Part shown: one piece after another, positions 44,032 to 52,592 of the stretch | Layout of the letters: the number at the start of each line of letters is the position of its first letter | Position numbering within the stretch: position 1 is the first letter of the stretch | NCBI RefSeq assembly: GCF_000019665.1 | Contig: NC_010794.1 | Span: 1,798,001-1,862,000, forward strand | Length of the DNA: 64,000 nucleotides | Origin: Methylacidiphilum infernorum V4 | Lineage (GTDB): Bacteria > Verrucomicrobiota > Verrucomicrobiia > Methylacidiphilales > Methylacidiphilaceae | Reading direction: 5' to 3' | Notes under the pieces: model-generated | Told to the model about the DNA's origin: nothing | Databases searched by the model: none | The model's input: only the letters and a program-made list of their open reading frames with translations | Program-made: the position numbers and the translations under genes

Positions 44032-44394
44032 CTAACTTGCCAAGTTCCCTTCCTTGGCTAATTTAAAAATTTGATCGAAGTCTTCTTGAGACCTCACCGC
44101 CAGCTCCGCCAGCATTTTTCTGTTCACCCCAATGCCGGCTTTCCTCAAAGCTTCCATGAACCGGCTATAGGTCATCCCCCTTTTTCTGCACGCCGCATTG
44201 ATCCTCTGGATCCATAGCGCGCGAAATTCCCTTTTTCTATTTTTCCTGTCTCTGTAGGACCAGTACCTTGCCTTGTAGAGGGCATCCTTAGCATATCTAA
44301 AGAGCTTGCTCCTTCTTCCACGAAACCCTCGTGCATCTCGTAGAAGCCTTTTCCGTCTTTTGCGCGATTGCGGCGCATTCGTTGCTCTAGCCAT
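44032..44394 (-). CDS. rplT: 50S ribosomal protein L20
   Basis: A 120-residue basic protein with the L20 pattern 'KRLLRDARGFRGRRSKLFRY' and 'WIQRINAACRKRGMTYSRFM'. It binds 23S rRNA early in 50S assembly and in many bacteria represses its own operon. GAGGAGA precedes the ATG. It is the last gene of infC-rpmI-rplT. Confidence 0.97.
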   Translation of the reverse strand: MARATNAPQSRKRRKRLLRDARGFRGRRSKLFRYAKDALYKARYWSYRDRKNRKREFRALWIQRINAACRKRGMTYSRFMEALRKAGIGVNRKMLAELAVRSQEDFDQIFKLAKEGNLAS

Positions 44395-44445
44395 ATCCGC
44401 TCTCTCCTCTCGTATTACGATAGCATCTCAAAAAAAGTTCCAATT

Positions 44446-44655
44446 TTAAGAAAAGGGCAGGCTTTCAACAATTTTCTTTCTATCGGAGTCATCTACAACT
44501 TTTACAGAGCCGATTCGTCTCATCCTTTTCCTGTTTTTAGAAGAAGCCAGGTGTCTTCTCCCCGATCCACGATAGAGAATCTTTCCCTTTGCTGAAACTT
44601 TAAATCTTTTGGCTACCGCCTTTTTTGTTTTCCTTCTTGGAATAGGTTTAGGCAT
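44446..44655 (-). CDS. rpmI: 50S ribosomal protein L35
   Basis: A 69-residue basic protein with 'KTKKAVAKRFKVSAKGKILY' and 'GSGRRHLASSKNRKRMRR', typical of L35. It overlaps the 3' end of infC by 8 bases, implying coupled translation. Confidence 0.95.
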   Translation of the reverse strand: MPKPIPRRKTKKAVAKRFKVSAKGKILYRGSGRRHLASSKNRKRMRRIGSVKVVDDSDRKKIVESLPFS

Positions 44656-45301
44656 CTTTGTTCCCCTCTTTGCTGGTGTTTTCTTTTTCCTTTTGTTTTT
44701 CCCTATTTTCTTCCCTTATTCTCGTTGTTTCCGTTTCCGGAAGGTTATATTTTAGCAACCTTTTGTTTGCCGGTAAAGGAGTAAAAGTAAGGGAAATATT
44801 CCTTCCTGCAAGTTTGGGTTCCTGGTCCGTTTGCCCAACGTGGGCTAATTCTTTGATCAATCGATTCATCAAGTTCAGGGCTAAATCCTGATGGGTTATT
44901 TCTCTTCCCCTCAGGAAAAGGTTGAACTTGACTTTCATTCCCTTGGCCATGAAGGCTTCCGCCTGCTTGAGCTTGATAAGGAAATCATGCTCGTTGATAT
45001 TGACATGAAGCTGGATTTCTTTGAGCTTGGTTGCCCCTTTTTTTGAATCTTTTTCCTTCTTGGACAAGGAATATTTGAACTTTCCATAATCGAGAATCTT
45101 GCAAACGGGAGGGTGAGCATGCGGAGAAACCTCCACAAGATCCAGTCCTTGTTGTTGGGCTCTTTGCTGGGCTTCTTGAATAGGAAGGACACCCAAAGAC
45201 TTCCCCGTTGAATCGATGACAAGAACCTCTTTTGCTCGAATAGCGTTATTAATCCGAACAAAGGTTTTTTTATTGGAGTGAAAACGGGATGAAGGATGCA
45301 C
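44648..45301 (-). CDS. infC: Translation initiation factor IF-3
   Basis: IF-3 keeps ribosomal subunits apart and checks the initiator tRNA. The 217-residue protein has the N-domain pattern 'VRINNAIRAKEVLVIDSTGK', a linker, and the C-domain 'KEIQLHVNINEHDFLIKLKQ', with an extra Glu/Lys-rich tail of ~25 residues. The start is uncertain: GTG at 45301 lies 14 bases after the thrS stop and has no clear Shine-Dalgarno. Many infC genes use rare start codons as part of autoregulation, so a different non-ATG codon is possible. Confidence 0.93.
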   Translation of the reverse strand: MHPSSRFHSNKKTFVRINNAIRAKEVLVIDSTGKSLGVLPIQEAQQRAQQQGLDLVEVSPHAHPPVCKILDYGKFKYSLSKKEKDSKKGATKLKEIQLHVNINEHDFLIKLKQAEAFMAKGMKVKFNLFLRGREITHQDLALNLMNRLIKELAHVGQTDQEPKLAGRNISLTFTPLPANKRLLKYNLPETETTRIREENREKQKEKENTSKEGNKDA

Positions 45302-45315
45302 AGGAAGATCGGATC

Positions 45316-47151
45316 TTAGACTCTACGCTCTTTATATTCAGCGGTTATCAGAGAAATAAAGGTATCCAGAGACATTTCTCCTATATTTCCTTTTTTCGAA
45401 GTTCTTACCGAAACTCTAGACATTTGTTCTTCTTTTTTACCAACGATTAGCATATAAGGCACTTTTTGAAGTTGTGCAACACGAATTTTTGCTCCAAGGG
45501 TATCATTTTTTCTATCAAGACTAACTCTAAACCGGTTTTGTTGCAATATTTCTTTGATCTTTTCCCCATAAGCGATCAAGCCGTCAGAAACGGGAATGAC
45601 ACGAACCTGTTCCGGCGCCAGCCAAAGAGGAAAATGCCCTTCATAATGCTCAATCAAAATCGCAAGAAATCGTTCAAGGGAACCGAAAGGGGCCCTATGG
45701 ATGATCACTGGTGCGTGGAGTTGGCCGTCTTCTCCCACATACGAAAGAGAAAAACGGGCAGGGAGGTTGTAGTCTAATTGGACCGTTCCCAATTGCCACG
45801 ATCTTCCTATGGCATCCTTGACGAGAAAATCCACTTTTGGACCATAAAAAGCCGCTTCCCCGGGTTCTTCGACAAAATCTATACCACTCTTGGCGGCTGC
45901 GCGGCGTAAACCTTCTTCTGCCTTTTTCCAGCTTTCAGGACTGCCCACGTATTTTTCTTTCTCTTCTCCTCTCAATCCCAATCTGGCTTTAGTGTCCAAA
46001 AGACCCACTTTTTGGATGACTACTTTAACCAGATCCAGGCAATCCATCAGCTCCCCTTCTACCTGGCTTTCCGTGCAGAAAATGTGGGCATCATCCTGAG
46101 TAAATCCTCTCACGCGGGTAAGCCCCGAAAGCTCGCCCGATTTTTCAAACCTGTACACCGTCCCAAACTCGGCTATGCGCACGGGCAAATCCCTGTAAGA
46201 CCTCGGTTTTGAATCAAAAATCCGAATATGCATCGGGCAGTTCATCGGTTTTAGAAGATAACCTCCAACTTCTCCCTTTTCCAAGCGATTGGCCAGCTCT
46301 GCACAACTGCCGGTTTTATCTTCAAAAGCCTTGAGCTCATCCGGATCAAGGATAGGCGGGAATTGGGATTCCCGGTAATAGGGATAATGGCCGGAAGTCC
46401 TAAAAAGATCGAGTGAGCCTATATGAGGAGTATAGACCAGTTGATAGCCCCTTTGGAGAAGCTCTTCGGTCAAAAAATTTTGAAGCTCTCTTCTGATGAC
46501 CGCCCCTTTAGGAAGCCAAAGGGGTAGTCCAGCTCCTACTCTTTCATCGATGAGGAAAAGTTCAAGTTCTTTTCCTATCTTGCGATGATCTCTTTTTTTA
46601 GCCTGCTCAAGCTGCTTTAAGTGATCTTCGAGCTCTTTTGCAGTGAAAAAAGCCGTCCCGTAAATGCGCTGCAGTTGCGGGTTTTTTTCATCCCCCTTGT
46701 AGTATGCGCTGGAAACGTGCGTCAGCTTAAAGCTCTTGATCGATCCGGTGTCTTCAACGTGGGGCCCGGCACAAAGATCGATAAACGAACCATTTTGGTA
46801 AAGAGTAATGGGTTCATTTTCGGGAATCGATTCGAGGATATCGAGTTTATATCGACTCGGGATTTTCCTTTCCGATAAGGCTCCCAGCCTTCCTTTAAGC
46901 CCCAGCTGCCTGGCTTCTTCCCTAGAGACCTCGATCCTTTTGAAGGGTTGCTTTTCGGAAATAATTCTCTTCATCCTTTCTTCTATGGCCGGAAAATCCT
47001 GGGGACTAATACGATGATCGAGTTCAACATCATAATAAAAGCCTTCTTCAACAGGAGGCCCTGCGGCCAATTGTGCCTCGGGCCATATTTCTAATAGGGC
47101 TGCAGCTAAAACGTGAGCCGCGGAGTGGCGCAACTTTTCAAGTTCGTTCAT
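45316..47151 (-). CDS. thrS: Threonyl-tRNA synthetase lacking the TGS domain
   Basis: ThrRS charges tRNA-Thr. The editing domain starts almost at residue 8 with 'LRHSAAHVLAAALLEIWPEA', so the N-terminal TGS domain (~60 residues) of standard enzymes is missing. The editing site continues in 'SAYYKGDEKNPQLQRIYGTA'. The class II core has zinc ligands in 'MNCPMHIRIF', 'FTQDDAHIFC' and 'IIHRAPFGSLERF', and the C-terminal anticodon-binding domain is complete. No ATG lies upstream in frame before the stop, and I see no T-box in the 116 bases upstream. It precedes infC by 14 bases. Confidence 0.94.
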   Translation of the reverse strand: MNELEKLRHSAAHVLAAALLEIWPEAQLAAGPPVEEGFYYDVELDHRISPQDFPAIEERMKRIISEKQPFKRIEVSREEARQLGLKGRLGALSERKIPSRYKLDILESIPENEPITLYQNGSFIDLCAGPHVEDTGSIKSFKLTHVSSAYYKGDEKNPQLQRIYGTAFFTAKELEDHLKQLEQAKKRDHRKIGKELELFLIDERVGAGLPLWLPKGAVIRRELQNFLTEELLQRGYQLVYTPHIGSLDLFRTSGHYPYYRESQFPPILDPDELKAFEDKTGSCAELANRLEKGEVGGYLLKPMNCPMHIRIFDSKPRSYRDLPVRIAEFGTVYRFEKSGELSGLTRVRGFTQDDAHIFCTESQVEGELMDCLDLVKVVIQKVGLLDTKARLGLRGEEKEKYVGSPESWKKAEEGLRRAAAKSGIDFVEEPGEAAFYGPKVDFLVKDAIGRSWQLGTVQLDYNLPARFSLSYVGEDGQLHAPVIIHRAPFGSLERFLAILIEHYEGHFPLWLAPEQVRVIPVSDGLIAYGEKIKEILQQNRFRVSLDRKNDTLGAKIRVAQLQKVPYMLIVGKKEEQMSRVSVRTSKKGNIGEMSLDTFISLITAEYKERRV

Positions 47152-47267
47152 TCTTCAGCGTTTATCCTTCCTTTGGAACATTTTCCTTTTATCGCAGGCA
47201 AAGTCAAAAAAAAGACTCCAAAATCCACCGTTTCTTTAAAAAAACAAAATCGTCCTTTCCCCCTCCT

Positions 47268-48107
47268 TTAACGGTTGGCGGCGATGGACTCTTTTGAAGT
47301 TTTTAAAATCCCTCTTTTTTTCATATACAATAAAACAAAAGCCAAGAGGAGTGTAAATAGAGAAAGAAGTTGGCCTTGGGTCGCAAAGCCAAAATAATAG
47401 CCGATATGGAGATCGGGTTCTCTAAAACATTCTCCAATGATTCTCAGCAAGCTATAACTGAAAAGAAAACCTATAGAAACCGCCCCTGCCGTCCCCTTAC
47501 GGAAACGGAGGTAAGTCAAGATTCCAAAAAGCACCACTCCTTCGAGAAGGGCTTCGTAAAGCTGGGAGGGATGCCTGGGCACAACCTGCCCATCAACCAA
47601 GGGAGCATCGGGGAACACGACCCCCCAAGGAAGGGTCGTGGGCCTACCCCAAAGTTCTCCATTGATGAAGTTGGCAACTCTTCCAAAAAAAATGCCGATT
47701 GGGGCACACCACACGGCCGCATCGGCGATCTGGAAAAAAGGCTTTTTCCACTTCCAAGACGCCCAAAAAAGAACGATTAAAACCCCCAAAATACCTCCAT
47801 GGCTGGACATTCCCCCTCTCCATATTTCAAACACCGACCAGGGCTCTTTTAGAGTATGAAAGAAGTCATAAAGAAGACAATAGCCTAGACGGCCCCCGAT
47901 CATCACCCCACCCAGCGCTATCCAGAATACAAGATCGTCTAGCTGCCTTACGGAAAGCTCCAGCCACCCCCGCTTTCTCTGCCATCTCATGCCTAACCAC
48001 AGAAAGACAAATCCAAGAACGTAGGCAAGGCCATAATAGCGAATGCCGAAGCCAGCCGAAAATTGGATGAGAAAAGGACTGAGGTGATGGACAAAATAGG
48101 CGATCAT
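47268..48107 (-). CDS. lgt: Prolipoprotein diacylglyceryl transferase
   Basis: Lgt attaches diacylglycerol to the lipobox cysteine of prolipoproteins. The 279-residue membrane protein has about seven helices, the signature 'GRVANFINGELWGRPTTLPW' with essential Arg and Asn residues, and 'RHPSQLYEALLEG'. 'RGGMSSHGGILGVL' contains the conserved HGG motif. The ATG at 48107 is clear. The next gene upstream is divergent. Confidence 0.95.
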   Translation of the reverse strand: MIAYFVHHLSPFLIQFSAGFGIRYYGLAYVLGFVFLWLGMRWQRKRGWLELSVRQLDDLVFWIALGGVMIGGRLGYCLLYDFFHTLKEPWSVFEIWRGGMSSHGGILGVLIVLFWASWKWKKPFFQIADAAVWCAPIGIFFGRVANFINGELWGRPTTLPWGVVFPDAPLVDGQVVPRHPSQLYEALLEGVVLFGILTYLRFRKGTAGAVSIGFLFSYSLLRIIGECFREPDLHIGYYFGFATQGQLLSLFTLLLAFVLLYMKKRGILKTSKESIAANR

Positions 48108-48304
48108 CAGGCTTTCGAAAAACAGTTACAGGGTAAAAACAAAAATCATTTTTGAAAAAGTTTTGACTTCCCTTCTCTTTTATTACTAAAATCGTTCAAA
48201 ATAAGCAATTAAAAGCCTATTGTATATCCGACTCAAGCCAGCGAAGAGTTGAGCAGTCAAAACGGTGGAAAATGATTATTAAAAGAAAACAAGGAGGTTA
48301 TCCC

Positions 48305-48502
48305 ATGAAAACTATAGCCAAGCTATCTGTCTTGATAATGTCTTTGGGTATTGCCTTTGGTCCCCTTTACAGCTTTGCCAAACCTAAAGCTGAACAGGTC
48401 CAAGACGAAACCAAGCCTGAGAAAAAGTCCAAGAAACATCATAAAAAAGAGAAAAAAGAGGAGAAAAAAGAACAAAGTTCTTCCAATCTCCCTTCTCGCT
48501 GA
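48305..48502 (+). CDS. Tiny secreted lysine/glutamate-rich protein
   Basis: A 65-residue protein with a perfect AAGGAGG eight bases before the ATG. The first ~23 residues are a signal peptide ending SFAKP (Sec cleavage likely after SFA). The mature ~40 residues are almost all Lys, Glu, Gln and His (KKSKKHHKKEKKEEKKEQ), a charged disordered segment. No family is known. It may bind nucleic acid, metal or the envelope surface, but nothing in the sequence proves this. Confidence 0.6.
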   Translation: MKTIAKLSVLIMSLGIAFGPLYSFAKPKAEQVQDETKPEKKSKKHHKKEKKEEKKEQSSSNLPSR

Positions 48503-48631
48503 TCCCTTGGCTTCATTCCAATCGGCCGGGTGATCCTTATCGACTGAACTGCTTTTTCTCTTCGCTGGTTCGAGTGGAACATCAATGGCCAAGCCGTTTT
48601 TTTCCTTCTCCCGCTTAAAAAACAAAAGGCC

Positions 48632-50224
48632 TTAAGCTTGCTCTTCGGTTTTTTTTAGCAGCCAGTATTCTATGCTATCGAAGAGAGCCAACCAGGACGC
48701 CTCGACTATGTCGTGCGAAACCCCAACGGTCGACCAGTTCCTTTTGCCATCGGTTGACTCCACCCAAACGCGTATCGAGGAGGCTGTGCCCTCCTTCGAA
48801 TCCACGATCCTTACTTTATAGTCTTCCAAGCGGACTTGACTGATTTCAGGATAAAACTTGGCCAATGCTTCGCGCAATGCCCTATCAAGAGCATGAACGG
48901 GACCGTCACCTTCTGCAACGGTATAAATTCTTTCCCCTCGTATAGACAACTTGACCGTAGCTTCACAAACCTTGTAATTCTTTGCAGGGAGTTGACGGAT
49001 CGATACATGATATTCCATCAAGTTGAAAAAGGGGGGATAGGGAGAAAGGGTTTTCTTGAGAAGAAGGGCAAAAGAGGCTTCCGCCGATTCGAATTCATAT
49101 CCCTTGGCTTCCAGCTCCTTGATTTTATTCAGAATGCGCTGGATGTTGGGATTGTTCTCTTCCAGGGCTATGCCTAGCTCTTTGGCTTTAAGAATAATAT
49201 TGGACCGACCGGAAAGTTCCCCGATTAAAATTCTGCGGGTATTCCCCACGGCCAAAGGATCGATATGTTCATAACTGCTGAGTGCTTTCTGCAAGGCATT
49301 GACATGCGTCCCCCCTTTATGGGCAAAAGCGGACTTGCCTACAAACGGAGCCCGGGGATTGGGCCTGACGTTGGCTATTTCATCGATGAACAGGGACAAC
49401 TCCCGCAATTCCTTGAGTTTTCCGTGAGGGAGCACTCTCCTGCCCATCTTGAGTTCAAGATTGGCAATAACCGAAATAAGATTACAATTTCCCGTTCTTT
49501 CTCCGTAGCCGTTAATCGTTCCCTGGACTTGCAGAGCTCCCGCTTCTATGGCTACAAGAGCATTAGCAACGGCCAACTCTCCGTCATTATGCGTATGAAT
49601 GCCTACAGGGGTTCTGCACCGAGAGAGGACTTCGGCCGTTATATTTCCTATTTCCCAGGGCAAAGATCCCCCGTTGGTATCGCACAGGACGATGAAATCC
49701 GCCCCTGATTCCTCGGCTGCGTTGATACACTCCAGGGCATAGCCCTTGTCCGCTTTAAAACCATCGAAAAAATGCTCGGCATCGAATATAACCTCTCGGC
49801 CATGAGATTTTAAAAACTTTATCGAATCCCGGATCATGGCCAGGTTTTCTTCGGCCGTGGTCTTTAAAACCTCAAGAACGTGGAAAAGCCAGCTCTTACC
49901 GAAAAGGGTAACTACCGGGCTTTGGGCTTGAAGCAGCAACTGTATTTGCGGGTCTTCTTCCACGCCCAGGTGAGCCTTTCGAGTGCTCCCAAATGCGGCA
50001 ATCTTGGCTTGCTTCAACTCCAAGTCTTTCAAGTGGTTAAAAAAAGCAAAATCTTTAGGATTACTTCCCGGCCATCCCCCTTCAATGTACTGTATCCCAA
50101 ATTCATCCAGCCTTTTGGCTATCCGCAGCTTGTCGGACAAGGAAAAGTGGATGGCTTCGCCTTGAGTACCATCCCTTAGGGTTGTATCATAAAGAAACAG
50201 TTGGCTCTTTTTACCCGTTTGCAT
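48632..50224 (-). CDS. cimA: (R)-citramalate synthase
   Basis: CimA condenses pyruvate with acetyl-CoA to citramalate, giving a threonine-independent route to 2-oxobutyrate and isoleucine. The 530-residue protein belongs to the DRE-TIM metallolyase group: 'YDTTLRDGTQGEAIHFS' (catalytic Arg-Asp), 'GIHTHNDGELAVANAL' with the metal-binding HxH, and 'INGYGERTGNCNL'. 'GGWPGSNPKD' is typical of CimA rather than of 2-isopropylmalate synthase. The last ~140 residues form the LeuA-type regulatory domain. The gene is convergent with the tiny secreted protein gene; 129 bases between them hold only a weak hairpin. Confidence 0.93.
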   Translation of the reverse strand: MQTGKKSQLFLYDTTLRDGTQGEAIHFSLSDKLRIAKRLDEFGIQYIEGGWPGSNPKDFAFFNHLKDLELKQAKIAAFGSTRKAHLGVEEDPQIQLLLQAQSPVVTLFGKSWLFHVLEVLKTTAEENLAMIRDSIKFLKSHGREVIFDAEHFFDGFKADKGYALECINAAEESGADFIVLCDTNGGSLPWEIGNITAEVLSRCRTPVGIHTHNDGELAVANALVAIEAGALQVQGTINGYGERTGNCNLISVIANLELKMGRRVLPHGKLKELRELSLFIDEIANVRPNPRAPFVGKSAFAHKGGTHVNALQKALSSYEHIDPLAVGNTRRILIGELSGRSNIILKAKELGIALEENNPNIQRILNKIKELEAKGYEFESAEASFALLLKKTLSPYPPFFNLMEYHVSIRQLPAKNYKVCEATVKLSIRGERIYTVAEGDGPVHALDRALREALAKFYPEISQVRLEDYKVRIVDSKEGTASSIRVWVESTDGKRNWSTVGVSHDIVEASWLALFDSIEYWLLKKTEEQA

Positions 50225-50314
50225 GGTAGGAAAAATAACCTTCTCATAAATTGTGGAGAAATCAAATAGGATTTGATCTAGACATTCTCAATAAAAAAAA
50301 GATAAATTAAAAAA

Positions 50315-50662
50315 ATGCAAATTCAGATTTCATCCCCGACCGTGAAGCTGACCGATGCCCTTTACAATCACATCGAATCGAAATTTGAAAAATTGACCCG
50401 AATCAACGAACGGATCCTATCAGCCCAAGTCAATATTCACCACGAACCGGCAAAAGCGGACATCAGCCATCAAGCTTTTGCCATAAAAGCAAGGTTATAT
50501 ATACCGGGTAAAGACATCGTTGCCGAAGATCGCGGCCATGACCTCTATCAAGCCGTTGATCTTATAGTGGATCGGCTGGCCCGGCAACTGCGGAAAAGAA
50601 AAACCGATCTTACCGATAAATCCCGAGACACTTCAAGGGAATTTAAAGAAAAAGAAAAATAA
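50315..50662 (+). CDS. hpf: Ribosome hibernation-promoting factor / sigma-54 modulation protein
   Basis: A 115-residue protein of the HPF/RaiA (YfiA) family. The conserved pattern 'LTDALYNHIESKFEKLTRIN' at the N-terminus and 'EDRGHDLYQAVDLIVDRLAR' near the end mark the beta-alpha-beta fold that binds the 30S decoding site and stops idle ribosomes. It is the short form, without the C-terminal dimerisation domain. It is divergent from cimA. Confidence 0.9.
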   Translation: MQIQISSPTVKLTDALYNHIESKFEKLTRINERILSAQVNIHHEPAKADISHQAFAIKARLYIPGKDIVAEDRGHDLYQAVDLIVDRLARQLRKRKTDLTDKSRDTSREFKEKEK

Positions 50663-50777
50663 CCGTTTTATTCTTTTTGCAAGCCGATCACCCCCCTACC
50701 CTAAGGACGAATCCCCCTGTATGGCTCATGGCAGGTTCAGTGCGCTCTCTTTCCCTTGAGGAGGAAATCCTGCGAGG

Positions 50778-50857
50778 ATTTGTAAGGGTAGGGGCAAAGA
50801 AAATACTTTTTAGGTGCATTTGTAAGGGTAGGGGCAAAGAAAATACTTTTTAGGTGC
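50778..50857. repeat. Exact 40-bp tandem duplication
   Basis: Two identical 40-base units (50778-50817 and 50818-50857), each beginning ATTTGTAAGGGTAGGGG and ending TTTTTAGGTGC, lie head to tail. The second unit contains the last two codons and the stop of the M3 peptidase gene; the first is therefore a duplicated copy of that gene end plus its 3' flank. Confidence 0.9.
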
Positions 50858-52586
50858 TAAACCGCAACCATTCCTCCCTGGCCGCTTCGATCAAGGGCCT
50901 CAAGGTTTGCGCACTGAAATCGAAAGGCAAGCCTGCAAGCTGAAAAAGTTCCCTGAGCGGCTTCGATCCCCCTAGGGACAACGCGTAAAGGTAACGTTCA
51001 AGTGCCGTTTTTAAATCTTTTTTGGCCTCGATCCAAAAGGCTAACGCTCCCATTTGAGCAATCCCATATTCGATGTAATAAAAGGGAATCTCAAAAATAT
51101 GAAGCTGGCGGTGCCATAAATAGCGCCTGGCTTCTTCATAACCTTCCCAATCCACTATTCCTCCAAAGCGGTCAACAAGGCTTTCCCAGATATCCGCCCT
51201 TTTCTCTCTACTTTGATCGGAACTGGTATAAAGCTTTTGCTGGAAGCTATCCACCGTCGCCATCCAGGGGAAAAAGAGAATAATCCCCTCAAAAAGCTTC
51301 CTGTTTGCTCTTTTGAGTTCTTTATTCGAATAAAACTCGTCTAAAAACGAAGAAGCGAAAAGTTCCATGGACATGGAAGCAACTTCGCAAAACTCCAAGG
51401 GAGCCGATCGATAATCGTAAAGGAACTGATCTCTAGAGGCAAGGGAATGAATGGCATGGCCCGATTCATGGAGTAGAGTTTCCAAGTCTCGATGCGTTCC
51501 TACGGCATTCATGAATATGAAAGGAAGGCGAGCCAAAGGGAGCGTGCTTTGATAGCCTCCCGGAGCTTTCCCCTTGCGGTTTTCCAAATCAATCAACCTT
51601 TTCTCTCCCAAGGTTTGATAAAAATTCCACAGTTTTAGGTCCATTCTTTTGAAAATCTTTCCCACTTTTTCAAACAGTTCTTCTGCCGTATGAAAGGGTT
51701 TCAAAGGGGGTTCACCTTCCGGGTCCACGGCTAGATCCCAAGGTCTCAACCTATCTAAACCCAGCGCCCGTTTCCTGGCGTCTTGTATTTCTCTTTGCAC
51801 GGGAACTACCGTCTGTTCTATCGCTTCGGCCAATTTTAAACAATCTTCCGGGGTGTAATCGAAGCGGCGATATTTCTCGAAAACGTAGCTGCGGTAGTTG
51901 TCGAACCCCGCTGAAGCGGCAATTTGAGAGCGAAGAGCAAGGAGCTTGTCGAAAAGCTCTTCAAAAATGTCTTTTTTTTCCAATCGTTTCTGGGCGATGA
52001 TCTCCCATACTTTTTTCCTCTTTTCCCTATCCTGGTCTTCAAGAAAAGGGCTCAATTGAACCAGTGTATACTCTTTGCCTTCGTATTCGGCCGCAAGCCC
52101 CCCGGAAATCTTCTGGTATTGTTGACAGAGCTTTTCTTCTTCGACTTCGCGGGCAACATTTTCTTGGCTATATGTAGCCAACTGGCTCAAGACAGACCTT
52201 TTGAAAACCGCGTAAGAACCGTCAAGACTGTTAAAAAAGGGGTTGGAAACAAGCTTTTGTAAAAGGGCCATTTGCCTGGGCTTTCTCAGCGGTTCCACCA
52301 CCGTAACGATGTAGAGATAGCTTTTTTCTCTCTCTTCATCGTCCGTCTGGCAGGTCATCGCGATATAGCGCTTGGTCCTTTCCTCGTCGAGGGCTTCTCT
52401 TAATTCATCGTAAAAACCGATCCACCTTTTAAGATCTTCCAAGCCCCGGACATTTTGAAGCTCCTGTTCCAGCCTATCAAACAATGCGCAAAGGGTGTTT
52501 TCTTCCAGGATATCTTTGCCCGGTTCAAGAAATTGCAGGGGTTTATAGGGAGAAAAAGAAAAGCTGATCTCGGCGGTTTCGTTCAT
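50850..52586 (-). CDS. pepF: M3 family oligoendopeptidase (PepF-like)
   Basis: A cytoplasmic zinc metallopeptidase of ~578 residues that degrades peptides released by other proteases. The zinc motif is HESGH in 'LLHESGHAIHSLASRD', with the downstream glutamate in 'LEFCEVASMSMELFASSFLD'. The N-terminal part is the usual alpha-helical PepF region. A TTG at 52592 would add two residues; the ATG at 52586 is preferred. It starts seven bases after the upstream glycosyltransferase stop, so the genes are likely co-transcribed. Confidence 0.92.
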   Translation of the reverse strand: MNETAEISFSFSPYKPLQFLEPGKDILEENTLCALFDRLEQELQNVRGLEDLKRWIGFYDELREALDEERTKRYIAMTCQTDDEEREKSYLYIVTVVEPLRKPRQMALLQKLVSNPFFNSLDGSYAVFKRSVLSQLATYSQENVAREVEEEKLCQQYQKISGGLAAEYEGKEYTLVQLSPFLEDQDREKRKKVWEIIAQKRLEKKDIFEELFDKLLALRSQIAASAGFDNYRSYVFEKYRRFDYTPEDCLKLAEAIEQTVVPVQREIQDARKRALGLDRLRPWDLAVDPEGEPPLKPFHTAEELFEKVGKIFKRMDLKLWNFYQTLGEKRLIDLENRKGKAPGGYQSTLPLARLPFIFMNAVGTHRDLETLLHESGHAIHSLASRDQFLYDYRSAPLEFCEVASMSMELFASSFLDEFYSNKELKRANRKLFEGIILFFPWMATVDSFQQKLYTSSDQSREKRADIWESLVDRFGGIVDWEGYEEARRYLWHRQLHIFEIPFYYIEYGIAQMGALAFWIEAKKDLKTALERYLYALSLGGSKPLRELFQLAGLPFDFSAQTLRPLIEAAREEWLRFST

Positions 52587-52592
52587 ATTCAA

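Noticed and set aside
47152-47267. T-box leader upstream of thrS
   Set aside because: No T-box core sequence or terminator hairpin is visible, and the gap is too short for a full T-box.
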